Under the pieces are notes generated by a model. The model made no database searches. It was not told where the DNA came from and saw only the letters and a program-made list of their open reading frames with translations. The translations under genes and the position numbers were made by a program. Positions 24,484 through 33,013 of a DNA stretch of 35,628 nucleotides are shown piece after piece. Every line of letters begins with the position of its first letter. Position 1 is the first letter of the stretch. The stretch spans positions 1-35,628 of the forward strand of contig CAMORK010000022.1 in assembly GCA_946623755.1 (NCBI GenBank), written 5' to 3'. Source of the stretch: an uncultured Butyrivibrio sp. Lineage in GTDB: Bacteria > Bacillota > Clostridia > Lachnospirales > Lachnospiraceae.

Positions 24484-24509
24484 CCATAGAACTTCTATGG
24501 ATAATTATA
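24484..24509 (-). promoter_or_regulatory. -10 box plus inverted repeat upstream of the DUF303 esterase
   Basis: Minus strand TATAAT (24504-24509) is followed at once by a perfect 7+7 inverted repeat CCATAGA/TCTATGG with a 3-base loop (24484-24500), covering the expected start point. No -35 is recognisable. This suggests an internal, regulated promoter for the esterase gene. Confidence 0.4.
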
Positions 24510-24510
24510 C

Positions 24511-24556
24511 AAAAACATGGCGTCATGCTTCTTTACATTTTCCGCCATGTTTTTTT
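24511..24556. terminator. Long-loop bidirectional terminator after the SGNH esterase
   Basis: A perfect 12-bp stem (arms 24511-24522 and 24543-24554) with a 20-base loop has T-runs on both strands (five Ts on minus within the stem end, seven Ts on plus). It lies 18 bases past the stop of the upstream SGNH gene on the minus strand. Confidence 0.65.
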
Positions 24557-24574
24557 CATTTTCTGATGTTTATC

Positions 24575-26305
24575 TCAGCAGACTCCAAATCCGAGAATTG
24601 TAAACTTCTTGTCCTCTTGACCTTCTTTCATACGGATCATGACCTCTCTCTGTCTGCATTCATCCTCGTTTACAAGGATCACGGCGTTGCAGTGAGTCCA
24701 TCCGTTTATGTGAGGGTCGGCATCAAGGATCTTTTTGCCATCAACGAAAACCTCTGCGGTTCCGTGACTTGCATGCGCTGAATCCTTGAATATCAAAAGA
24801 ATCTTCTTGCAGCTGAGGGTCATCTTAAACGGATCTACGCCTTTCTCATGACACCAGTTATGCGGAAACTCAGGTGTCATCTCAATAGCCTTGTCCATTT
24901 CCACAGCCTGAAGGTCTGTATCTTTCTGGTCAAAAGAACCTTTTAAGACTTCCGCTATTTTGAATTTATCCTTTAATGCATCAAGCTCTTTTTCATCAAG
25001 TAGCTCGATACTCTCAAAGTCTGCACCGATCACAGGTTTAATACCCGAAAGCTCTGCCTCTTTTCCTAAAGGGTATTCCTCCGGGTGCTCGCTGACCTTA
25101 TCAAAAAGGTTAGACAGACAGTCCGCCATGATCTGATGCCCTAAGTTACTCGGATGATATACATCATAAAAGAACTGGTTCTTGGAGATCACGCGTCCCT
25201 CTGACGGAAGGAGCGGAAATTGCGGACTGACCGCATCAAGAACACTGACCATCGGCAGATCATAATTTCTTCCCACAGGTGAAAGCCTCTCCTGAAGATT
25301 CCAGTCGTTGGAGAACACTGCGAACAGAAGAACTACCGCAGGCTTCCAGGGGAGAGAAAGAGCTTTTCTCACAAGGCTCTCATAGCACACACCCTGAGTT
25401 TCATCGCCCTCATCGTTGACTGCAAACTCTATCACAACAAGGTCAGGCTCTTTGGTTCCGTCCCTCAGCACATCTCTCTCAAACCTTATCATTCCAAGCT
25501 CAGAGGGAGTTCCTCCGACACCCGCTTTTACGAAGGTGCACTCTCCGCCCTTCATGTATCTTTTTGCAAAGTCCTCGTAGAAGACTCTTGCATAACACTT
25601 CTCATTGATAGGAATGGCGCCCGCTCCCTGAGTTATAGAGCCTCCGATAAACGAAAGAGTCACGTCCTCTCCGCCGGCCGCCTTATCAAGGACTCTCTTA
25701 AGCCTTGCCGTATTACCGACCTGCATAAGGCTCTTTTCGATCATTCTTCTGTAGCCCTCTGAAGCAAAATCCACCGCAATATCCTCGGGCTGCTCCGGCG
25801 CTTCAAAGCCATCATTGAGATAGAACCTTATATCGGTTGTGGCTGTGATGCCGGGCTTATCAAAAAGAAACCTTATCTGTCCAAGTTCCCTGTCACCGTC
25901 TTTCCAGCCAACGCTCCCCAGTTCGATCACGGTTTCCATCCCGTCCATCAAAAGCTCAGCCTCGATGCTGGTGGTCTCTTCCCCCGGAGTGTTCGGATAC
26001 ATCTCGGCAACAAATTTAACTTTGCTGTCTGTCGCCTTGCCTGATACGCTGACTCCTATGGAATGGATCATCCTGCGGAGCCCCGCTGTGGTTGTTAGGT
26101 TCTCAACCATAGCCTCGTCAGTTACATTGCCCGTGAGCCTTGCTGCATCGATGAGCCTGCCCATATCCATGTACAAAAAATGTGCAAGGCTGCCATCGGG
26201 CTGAGGCGCTCCGAATATTTCCTTGTCCTTGGTTATATAGAAAAAAGGACGCTTCTTAGTTGGATCCTTGGGTGCCACAGGCCCCCTGTTTGTGCCGTCT
26301 ACCAT
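24575..26305 (-). CDS. SGNH/GDSL hydrolase, probable carbohydrate esterase
   Basis: Cytoplasmic esterase of 576 aa. The N-terminal 200 residues are beta-rich without a recognised family. The SGNH core follows: block I FIGGSITQG (S223), block II VKAGVGGT, block III EFAVND (N297) and block V DVYHPSNLGH (D381, H384). A 150-residue C-terminal beta domain ends the protein. The start was set at ATG 26305, because GGGGGA lies just before it; the longer frame begins with TTG at 26329. It is co-directional with GH43, 37 bases downstream, and closed by a terminator. The architecture (SGNH in the middle, beta domains on both sides) differs from the DUF303 esterase next door. Acetyl ester removal from xylan is likely but not proven. 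Confidence 0.8.
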   Translation of the reverse strand: MVDGTNRGPVAPKDPTKKRPFFYITKDKEIFGAPQPDGSLAHFLYMDMGRLIDAARLTGNVTDEAMVENLTTTAGLRRMIHSIGVSVSGKATDSKVKFVAEMYPNTPGEETTSIEAELLMDGMETVIELGSVGWKDGDRELGQIRFLFDKPGITATTDIRFYLNDGFEAPEQPEDIAVDFASEGYRRMIEKSLMQVGNTARLKRVLDKAAGGEDVTLSFIGGSITQGAGAIPINEKCYARVFYEDFAKRYMKGGECTFVKAGVGGTPSELGMIRFERDVLRDGTKEPDLVVIEFAVNDEGDETQGVCYESLVRKALSLPWKPAVVLLFAVFSNDWNLQERLSPVGRNYDLPMVSVLDAVSPQFPLLPSEGRVISKNQFFYDVYHPSNLGHQIMADCLSNLFDKVSEHPEEYPLGKEAELSGIKPVIGADFESIELLDEKELDALKDKFKIAEVLKGSFDQKDTDLQAVEMDKAIEMTPEFPHNWCHEKGVDPFKMTLSCKKILLIFKDSAHASHGTAEVFVDGKKILDADPHINGWTHCNAVILVNEDECRQREVMIRMKEGQEDKKFTILGFGVC

Positions 26306-26342
26306 AATTCCCCCATACCTTTCAAACAACTTTTCTCAAAAT

Positions 26343-27824
26343 TTACTCAACAAATTTCCAGGAGTAGAACTCATACCCCTCACCTTCAAATACAAAATAC
26401 AAATCGTGAAGACCCGAAGCCATGGTATCAAGTCTGTTTGATATCTTGAGCATACCCTCTTTGGTGCCGACTCCTATTACAGGGTCCATGCTTATCTCTA
26501 TTTCCTCAAGCGGCCTTGACTCAGGTGCGTCAAGGCAGACAAGGATCTTACCTTTTATCTTATCCGCTGCTCTTCCCTCAGCTCTTTTGACCTTAACTTC
26601 CACAAGCCTTGCAGGCTCTGCCCCAAAGTCAGCACCACTTATCTGGATCCATCCGCCGGACCTGATGTTTGTCACGATCATATCTCCTGATCCGTATTTA
26701 ACAGCCTCTTCGCCATACTGTCTGGTGGCGATGCCTGCTGCATTTGACATGGTAACAGCCTTAGTCTCCACATAAGGATCAACATTTTTAAGCTGCTCAA
26801 CACCCTCTCTTGTTGCTGTGGAAGCTGCCGGCTGATTCTTGTCATTTAAAACAAGCTTGTCAACGCCGGTGCAGCGATATCCCTTAAGGATGCCCATGCT
26901 CTCTTCGAGGATCCTTGAGTGATAGGTTATGTAATACTCACCGTTAAACTCAAACATGCAGTGATGATTGTTTCCGCCAACTCCAAAGAAGTGCTCAGGA
27001 TTCTTGAGTACAGGATTGCACATCTCAAAAGGTCCCATTGGATCATCGGAAACCATGGTGATGATCTCGCCCTGCCCGAAACCTTTTTCCTTCTCAGCTT
27101 CCGGTGTCATTGAGAAGTTTGAGCAGTAAGAATAGTAGTACTTGCCGTCAATCTTGTTTATACCGGAATCCTCAAACAGGTAGGATACATTTTCTATAGG
27201 CTTTGGATCTCCCACTATAGAGATCATGTCTTTTCCCAGCTTGGCAACTCTGGCTGTTCCGGGATCAGAAGCCTTGTCTTCAGATGGAACTCCTCCGCCA
27301 AAGTAAATGTAGCTCTCACCGTCATCGTCCATTAAAACCGCAGGATCAAAGAGCCAGGTAACCTCTACGCAGGTAGGTGTCTCTCTTGAGATCAAAGCCT
27401 TGCCGATCGGATCTGTAAAAGGACCTACAGGGCTGTCTGCAGTAAGAACGGCAATCCCGTTTCCGCTGTTTGCAAAGTATAAAAAGAACTTGTCCTTGCC
27501 ATCGATTGTTTTCCAGGCTGCAGCCGGTGCCCATGAATTGCCGCCCCAGCTGGCCTGTCCGTGCTCACCTGCAGCATAGACGGTTCCGTGGTCTGTCCAG
27601 TTCACAAGATCATCGGATGAGATGACACTTATCTTGTCGATCTTACTGTAGGTATTCTCCTGGATCTCACCGATTTCATTCATCTCCGGATAATCCAGAG
27701 TCATATAAATATAAACCCTTCCCTTATAAACAAGCGCGTATGGATCTGCACCGAATCTCTGCACCATTACCGGGTTGTGATCAGATAGTGGCTTGTAACT
27801 GTTTATGATCTTGCTGTCACTCAT
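26343..27824 (-). CDS. GH43 arabinofuranosidase/xylosidase with C-terminal CBM6-like domain
   Basis: Five-bladed propeller hydrolase of 493 aa. The GH43 triad is visible as D27 (RFGADPYAL, base), D160 (TWLFDPAVL) and E218 (SYLFEDSGIN, acid). Residues about 355-493 form a CBM6-like jelly roll (GGWIQISGADFG, LHDLYFVFEGEGYEFYSWKF). This arrangement is common in arabinoxylan arabinofuranohydrolases of rumen Firmicutes. No signal peptide. It leads the GH43-SGNH unit, starts with a good GGAGG site, and is divergent from the esterase-GH43 fusion. Beta-xylosidase activity is the alternative. Confidence 0.9.
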   Translation of the reverse strand: MSDSKIINSYKPLSDHNPVMVQRFGADPYALVYKGRVYIYMTLDYPEMNEIGEIQENTYSKIDKISVISSDDLVNWTDHGTVYAAGEHGQASWGGNSWAPAAAWKTIDGKDKFFLYFANSGNGIAVLTADSPVGPFTDPIGKALISRETPTCVEVTWLFDPAVLMDDDGESYIYFGGGVPSEDKASDPGTARVAKLGKDMISIVGDPKPIENVSYLFEDSGINKIDGKYYYSYCSNFSMTPEAEKEKGFGQGEIITMVSDDPMGPFEMCNPVLKNPEHFFGVGGNNHHCMFEFNGEYYITYHSRILEESMGILKGYRCTGVDKLVLNDKNQPAASTATREGVEQLKNVDPYVETKAVTMSNAAGIATRQYGEEAVKYGSGDMIVTNIRSGGWIQISGADFGAEPARLVEVKVKRAEGRAADKIKGKILVCLDAPESRPLEEIEISMDPVIGVGTKEGMLKISNRLDTMASGLHDLYFVFEGEGYEFYSWKFVE

Positions 27825-27853
27825 TTGCGTAATCCTCCAAATTAACTGTTCAT

Positions 27854-27895
27854 ATTATAAAAGAATATACACCAGGAATATATGCCGATTCTTTT
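27854..27895 (-). promoter_or_regulatory. -10 box and inverted repeat in the GH43 divergent region
   Basis: Minus strand TATAAT (27854-27859) lies 30 bases upstream of the GH43 ATG, with no good -35. AAAAGAAT (27859-27866) and ATTCTTTT (27888-27895) are a perfect 8+8 inverted repeat with a 21-base spacer. Allowing one bulged base, the arms extend by TTAT/ATAA. The two half-sites face the same side of the helix, two turns apart. Confidence 0.4.
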
Positions 27896-27919
27896 CATAA
27901 ATTGCTAATTTATTGCCAT

Positions 27920-27976
27920 TATTTGATTGGAAGAGAATTACCTGTGAGCATAAATTTAAAATTAGAACTATATAAT
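27920..27976 (+). promoter_or_regulatory. -10 box and upstream repeat for the esterase-GH43 fusion
   Basis: TATAAT (27971-27976) precedes the AAGGGG site and ATG at 28001, with no recognisable -35. The 13-base TATTTGATTGGAA (27920-27932) ends 38 bases before it, the usual position for an activator such as AraC. The same 13 bases recur at 30804-30816. Confidence 0.45.
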
Positions 27977-28000
27977 CCAGTCAATATAAGGGGAAAAATC

Positions 28001-30778
28001 ATGCTTAGAGAAACAATTACAGAAAACGGAAAAGTTAAGGGACTCCCCGGCAATGACCCGAGAGTCACAGTCTATAAGGGTATCCCTTTTGCAGCACCAC
28101 CGATAGGAGAAAACAGATGGAGAGCACCTCAGCCGTGCCCCAACTGGGAAGGTACTTTAAACGCCTACAAATTTGGTCCGATATCAATGCAGGATACACC
28201 GGGCATCGGAGAACTCGTATATAACCGCGAGTGGCACGTCGATCCCGAGATTCCAAACAGCGAAGACTGTCTTTATCTGAACATCTGGACTCCCGCCAAA
28301 AAGGCAGACGAGAAGCTCCCCGTCCTGGTATGGATCTACGGCGGCGGATTCCAGTGGGGCTACACAGCCGAGATGGAATTTAACGGAGAGCCGCTTGCAG
28401 AGCGCGGAGTTATTGTTGTAAGCATCGCTTATCGTCTCGGATGCTTCGGTTTTATGGCTCATCCCGAGATCACAGGCGAGTCTCCCGATGCACCTTCAAA
28501 CTTTGGTCTTCTCGACCAGAAAGCTGCTCTTGCATGGGTCAAAAGAAATATCGCTAATTTCGGCGGAGATCCGGACAGGATCACAATCGGCGGCCAGTCG
28601 GCTGGCGGAGCAAGCGTTCAGCATCAGCTGAGCTGCAAAGACAACAAAGACATCATCAAAGCAGCTGCAATCTTTAGCGGAATCATCAGACTTGAGAATT
28701 CAAAGGACGATATCTTCCATCCTCTTAACTTAAGTCAGGCAGAGGAACTCGGAAAAGAGTTCTTTGAGAGCCTGGGTGTCAAGAATCTTGATCAGGCCAG
28801 GGCTCTTTCTTCAAAAGAGCTCCTTGAGGGCTACAACAAATTTGCGGAGAGCAACAAGAGAATGTTCCCTATCATCGACGGGTTCTTCTGCACAGATGAT
28901 CCCACAGAGAACATCGCAAACGGCAAGTGCCTCGATGTTCCGATCATTTCAGGGAACACTACCGACGAATTTTCCGAGGCCGGCGTTAACATGGTAGAGC
29001 GCTCTGTTAAAAACGTATTCCTCCGAGCAGGCAAAAGCCGCCCGGATCAGAACCTTTACTACTACAGATTCGATCCCGATATCCCCGGAGACGGCCACAA
29101 GGGAGATTCATATCCCGGCACCTTCCACTCGGTTGATCTGTGGTTCTTCTTTGATACGCTTCACATGTGCCACAGGCCTTACGCCGGAAGGCACTTTGAT
29201 CTGGCAGGGCAGATGTGTGACTACTTTGCAAACTTCATTAAGACAGGCGATCCCAACGGAAACGGACGCAACAGAACTCCTCTTCCAAAGTGGGAGACCT
29301 ATAAAGACAGCGCAAGAAATGAAATGGAATTTCTCGGCCGCGGTGCCAGCCCGAGATCAGAAGGCGGCATCAGACAGGGAAACAAAAAGCAGGCTGTCAA
29401 TCCTTATCTTCCGTCCTGGGAATACATTCCGGACGGTGAGCCTTACGTATTCGGAGACAGAGTTTATGTCTACGGTTCTCACGATCTGTGCAGAGGCGAG
29501 ACCTTCTGCCTCGGAGATTACGTATGCTGGTCAGCTCCGATAAATGACCTTGGCAACTGGCACTACGAGGGTGTCATTTATCCCAAGACTTCAGATCCGC
29601 TTAATCCGATCGGACATCAGTGCCTCTACGCTCCCGACATCACTGTGGGTCCCGACGGCAGGTATTATCTCTACTATGTCCTTGATAAGGAAAATGTCGT
29701 ATCCGTTGCTGTAGCCGACACTCCGGTCGGACCATTTGAATTCTACGGATACGTTCACCATGAAGACGGAACAAAGCTCGGCAAAAGAGCCGGCGACGAG
29801 CCCCAGTTCGATCCGGGTGTTATGACCGAGGGCGACCTGACATATCTCTACACGGGATTCTGCGGACACGGCGACAAGTCAAGGCACGGCGCCATGTACA
29901 CAGTTCTGGGAAAAGACATGCTGACAGTAGTCAAGGCTCCGGAGATAGTCGTACCCGGTGCTCAGTACAGCAAGGGAACAGGCTTTGAGGGACACGCTTT
30001 CTTCGAAGCGCCGTCTATCAGAAAGCATGGAAGCACATACTACTTCATTTACTCATCGGAAGTTATGCACGAGCTTTGCTATGCAACATCAAACAGCCCG
30101 GAAGGACCGTTTACATATGGCGGAGTTATCGTAAGTAACTGCGACCTTCATATCGGAACTTATAAGGATGCCGAAAAGCCATCCGCTTACGGTGCCAACA
30201 ACCACGGCAGCATCGTAGAAATCGGAGATGACTGGTATATCTTTTACCACAGACACACACACGGAATCTGGTACTCAAGACAGGGCTGCGCAGAGAAGAT
30301 CGAATTTGCAAAAGACGGCAGGATCGATCAGGTGGAGATTACCTCCTGCGGCCTCAACGGCGGTCCTCTTTCCGATATCGGCGAATATCCCGCATATATC
30401 GCCTGCAACCTCTTTACGGATGATGGGGAATTATATGTAAGAGAAGACGTTCCGAAAATTGTGCAGGAAGGTGGAGACGGCGATCAGAACGACGGCTACA
30501 TCAAGGGAATAACAGACGGAACAACAATCGGATTCAAGTACTTTGATCTCAAGAACGCCAAGGGTCTTCGCATTAAGACAAGGGCATACTATGACGGCGT
30601 TTTTGAAATCAAGACCGATCTGAACAAAGCTCCTTTGGCAGAAATAAAAGGAATCGGTTCAAATATCTGGACAGCGCACGAATGCAGCTTTGATGCGGTT
30701 TCCGGAACAAGCGCTCTTTACCTTATATATAAAGGAAGCGGAAGCTGTTCACTTAAGTCAGTCGAGTTCATTCATTGA
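28001..30778 (+). CDS. Fusion: type-B carboxylesterase + GH43 + CBM6-like
   Basis: Cytoplasmic bifunctional enzyme of 925 aa. Residues 1-445 are a complete type-B carboxylesterase: oxyanion YGGGFQWG (113-120), nucleophile S200 (GGQSAGGAS), E323 (TTDEFSE) and H376 (FHSVDLW). A short polar linker (447-464) joins it to GH43 at 465-790: D478 (YIPDGEPY), YAPD (543-546), D604 (PQFDPGVM) and E669 (AFFEAPSI). Residues about 800-925 are a CBM6-like sandwich. The ATG at 28001 was chosen because AAGGGG precedes it; an in-frame ATG 99 bases upstream has none and adds a segment unlike the family. Both active sites look intact. It could remove an ester and an arabinose from the same branch. It stands between divergent promoters and the second importer. 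Confidence 0.9.
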   Translation: MLRETITENGKVKGLPGNDPRVTVYKGIPFAAPPIGENRWRAPQPCPNWEGTLNAYKFGPISMQDTPGIGELVYNREWHVDPEIPNSEDCLYLNIWTPAKKADEKLPVLVWIYGGGFQWGYTAEMEFNGEPLAERGVIVVSIAYRLGCFGFMAHPEITGESPDAPSNFGLLDQKAALAWVKRNIANFGGDPDRITIGGQSAGGASVQHQLSCKDNKDIIKAAAIFSGIIRLENSKDDIFHPLNLSQAEELGKEFFESLGVKNLDQARALSSKELLEGYNKFAESNKRMFPIIDGFFCTDDPTENIANGKCLDVPIISGNTTDEFSEAGVNMVERSVKNVFLRAGKSRPDQNLYYYRFDPDIPGDGHKGDSYPGTFHSVDLWFFFDTLHMCHRPYAGRHFDLAGQMCDYFANFIKTGDPNGNGRNRTPLPKWETYKDSARNEMEFLGRGASPRSEGGIRQGNKKQAVNPYLPSWEYIPDGEPYVFGDRVYVYGSHDLCRGETFCLGDYVCWSAPINDLGNWHYEGVIYPKTSDPLNPIGHQCLYAPDITVGPDGRYYLYYVLDKENVVSVAVADTPVGPFEFYGYVHHEDGTKLGKRAGDEPQFDPGVMTEGDLTYLYTGFCGHGDKSRHGAMYTVLGKDMLTVVKAPEIVVPGAQYSKGTGFEGHAFFEAPSIRKHGSTYYFIYSSEVMHELCYATSNSPEGPFTYGGVIVSNCDLHIGTYKDAEKPSAYGANNHGSIVEIGDDWYIFYHRHTHGIWYSRQGCAEKIEFAKDGRIDQVEITSCGLNGGPLSDIGEYPAYIACNLFTDDGELYVREDVPKIVQEGGDGDQNDGYIKGITDGTTIGFKYFDLKNAKGLRIKTRAYYDGVFEIKTDLNKAPLAEIKGIGSNIWTAHECSFDAVSGTSALYLIYKGSGSCSLKSVEFIH

Positions 30779-31122
30779 GCATTCATTGGCAAGACCATGA
30801 CAATATTTGATTGGAATGAGGTGGTCCTGATGTTATACATTACTATTAACATCAGGACAGCCAAACAGAGTTTATATGGCAATATGACCACAAATTTGTG
30901 TAAACTATTAATTTTACCAAACTTATGTGTCTAATTTGCACAATAAAAAGAAACAAAAAGTAAATTTTCTGTTAAAGAAGTAAAAAAAGTGCTTACTGAA
31001 GTAAAAGAATTCCATTCTTAAATAATTTTGACAGCTCTATAATAATCCATGAAAAGTGTCACATTATCATACTTTTTTGGAAAAAATAAAAAAAGAAAAG
31101 TAAAAGGGAGAAAGGGGTAATT
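30779..31122 (+). other. 344-base non-coding region before the second importer
   Basis: No gene is seen. It holds a second copy of TATTTGATTGGAA (30804-30816), a perfect 12+12 inverted repeat (30824-30835 with 30847-30858, 11-base loop) 46 bases after the upstream stop, a very A-rich stretch (30939-31010) and the promoter described separately. The inverted repeat has no T-run, so it is a weak terminator candidate. Confidence 0.6.
30977..31043 (+). promoter_or_regulatory. Promoter with 21-bp-spaced direct repeat, second importer
   Basis: Direct repeats GAAGTAAAA at 30977-30985 and 30998-31006 are exactly 21 bp (two helical turns) apart. TATAAT (31038-31043) follows, with only a poor -35 (TTCTTA, 31015-31020, 17-bp spacer). 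This is the layout of AraC-activated promoters. A TTGACA at 31028-31033 has no matching -10. Confidence 0.5.
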
Positions 31123-32943
31123 ATGAAAAACAAAGCAATGAAAAAAGTTGTTGCTCTTTCAATGAGTACAATGCTCATGGCAACTGCTCTTGTTGGATGC
31201 GGAGAAAAAGCTGAAGCACCTCAGAGCACAGGCGACAGCACACAGACAACAGATGGGGGCACAGAGACAGCAGCACCTGCTACTACAGACACAGCAGCAG
31301 ATACTACTGCAGCCACAGAAGAAAAGACTTATGCACCTGACGAGATCGTTGATATGACATTCTTCGCAGGAATGCCCGGAACTGAGATCAACAGCGGTAA
31401 CAACGAGATTCAGGACATGATCGCTGAAAAGACCGGTGTTCGTCTTAAAGAGACATGGCTTACAGGCCAGACTGTTTCAGAAGCTATCGGATCAATCATC
31501 GCATCAGGAACATATCCTGACCTTATCGATGGTGGTGACGGATCTGCAGATCTTTACAACGAGGGTGTTCTTATTCCTTGGGATGAGTACCTTGAGAGCG
31601 GCAAGTATCCTAACCTGACAAACTACTATACAAAGAATGAGTGGGATCAGTTCAGACAGGATGACGGACACATCTACTGGTGCAACGTATTCCAGAACAC
31701 AAAGGGTGCTCCTACAGGAACAGCTCACAACGACGAAGCATTCTGGATTCAGGCAAGAGTTCTTGAGTGGGATAACTACCCAGAGATCAAGACACTTGAC
31801 CAGTATTTCGATCTCCTTGAGAGATATGCAGCAGCTAACCCTAAGACAAAGGACGCTAACGGCAACGAGATGGATATCATTCCTTACACATGCCTTTGCG
31901 ATGACTGGAGATACTTCTGTATTGAGAACGCTCCTCAGTTTCTTGACGGATATCCAAATGACGGTTCTGTAATCGTAGATAACAGCGGTGCAGCTCCTAC
32001 AATCGTTGACTACAACACAACACCTACAGCTAAGAGATACTTCCAGAAGCTCAACGAAGAGTACAAGAAGGGTATCGTTGATAAGGACTTCGGAACACAG
32101 AAGTACGACGATTACATCCAGAAGCTTTCAAACGGTAATGTACTTGGTATGTGTGATCAGTACTGGGATTTCCAGCAGATCAATGATGCACTCCTTACAG
32201 CAGGTCTTGATCAGCAGGGCTGCAACTATGTTCCTCTTGGACTTACAATTGACGAGGGCATGGACAACCGTTGGCATACATACGGTGATACTCTTAACAC
32301 AGCTTCAGGTATCGCTGTAACAACAAGCTGCGCAGACCCTGACCTTGCATTCTCATTCCTTGACAAGATGCTTGACCAGGATATCATGAACCTTCGTTTC
32401 TGGGGTGTTGAAGGTGTTGATTACCTCGTAGATGATAACGGTCTCTTCTACAGAACTCCTGAAATCAGAGCTCAGGTAGCAGATCCTAAGTACAAAGCAG
32501 ATCATATGTGCACATACAGCTACCTTCCTCAGTACGGCGGAACAAGCGATGACGGAATCAACGCTAACCTTCCTGAAGAGCAGCCTTCAGAGTTCTATGA
32601 CAAGCTGGCTGAGCCTCTTAAGAAGTGCTTCGATGCATACGGTGCCAAGAACTATCCTGACCTTATCGGTTCAGTTGTAGAAGATGTTAACGCAACACAT
32701 CCTTGGTTCCCTATGTGGTCATACTCAAACAACCTTGATACATCAACACCCGGTGGTGTAGCTTGGACAAAGATGGGTGAGACTAAGCATGAGTGGCTTC
32801 CTAAGATCGTTATGGCTTCTGACTTCGATGCTGAGTGGGATAACTACATGAAGGCATACGAAGGATGCAATCCTCAGGACTTCCTTGGACAGATGCAGGA
32901 AGAGCTTGACAGAAGAGTTGAAGCAGCTAAGAACGCTGGCTGA
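31123..32943 (+). CDS. Sugar ABC importer solute-binding lipoprotein, second system
   Basis: LplA-type binding protein of 606 aa. Lipoprotein signal peptide at 1-25 with lipobox ALVGC (C26). A Thr/Ala/Asp-rich linker (about 30-68) is followed by the large binding domain (TFFAGMPGTEINSGNNEI onward). It differs in sequence from the lipoprotein at 11750-13471, so the two systems probably bind different oligosaccharides. GGGG precedes the ATG. Codon choice is strongly biased, as in the other lipoprotein gene, pointing to high expression. A terminator directly downstream limits read-through to the permeases. Ligand unknown; an arabino- or acetyl-xylo-oligosaccharide fits the flanking enzymes. Confidence 0.9.
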   Translation: MKNKAMKKVVALSMSTMLMATALVGCGEKAEAPQSTGDSTQTTDGGTETAAPATTDTAADTTAATEEKTYAPDEIVDMTFFAGMPGTEINSGNNEIQDMIAEKTGVRLKETWLTGQTVSEAIGSIIASGTYPDLIDGGDGSADLYNEGVLIPWDEYLESGKYPNLTNYYTKNEWDQFRQDDGHIYWCNVFQNTKGAPTGTAHNDEAFWIQARVLEWDNYPEIKTLDQYFDLLERYAAANPKTKDANGNEMDIIPYTCLCDDWRYFCIENAPQFLDGYPNDGSVIVDNSGAAPTIVDYNTTPTAKRYFQKLNEEYKKGIVDKDFGTQKYDDYIQKLSNGNVLGMCDQYWDFQQINDALLTAGLDQQGCNYVPLGLTIDEGMDNRWHTYGDTLNTASGIAVTTSCADPDLAFSFLDKMLDQDIMNLRFWGVEGVDYLVDDNGLFYRTPEIRAQVADPKYKADHMCTYSYLPQYGGTSDDGINANLPEEQPSEFYDKLAEPLKKCFDAYGAKNYPDLIGSVVEDVNATHPWFPMWSYSNNLDTSTPGGVAWTKMGETKHEWLPKIVMASDFDAEWDNYMKAYEGCNPQDFLGQMQEELDRRVEAAKNAG

Positions 32944-32971
32944 TAATGCTTAGATTTTAGTACTTGATTAC

Positions 32972-33013
32972 AAAGGCAGCCATATGCCGATAAGTATATG
33001 GCTGCCTTTTTTT
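32972..33013 (+). terminator. Attenuating terminator between lipoprotein and permease genes
   Basis: A perfect 12-bp stem (arms 32974-32985 and 32996-33007, loop of 10) followed by seven Ts, 29 bases after the lipoprotein stop. No promoter is visible between it and the permease gene, so the permeases probably depend on partial read-through. Confidence 0.9.

Noticed and set aside
27902..28000. Longer N-terminus of the esterase-GH43 fusion.
   Set aside because: The segment overlaps the promoter and ribosome binding site for ATG 28001 and does not resemble an esterase N-terminus or a signal peptide.
31028..31033. Perfect TTGACA upstream of the second lipoprotein gene.
   Set aside because: No -10 box lies 16-19 bases downstream; the nearby TATAAT is only 4 bases away, so it is not used as its -35.
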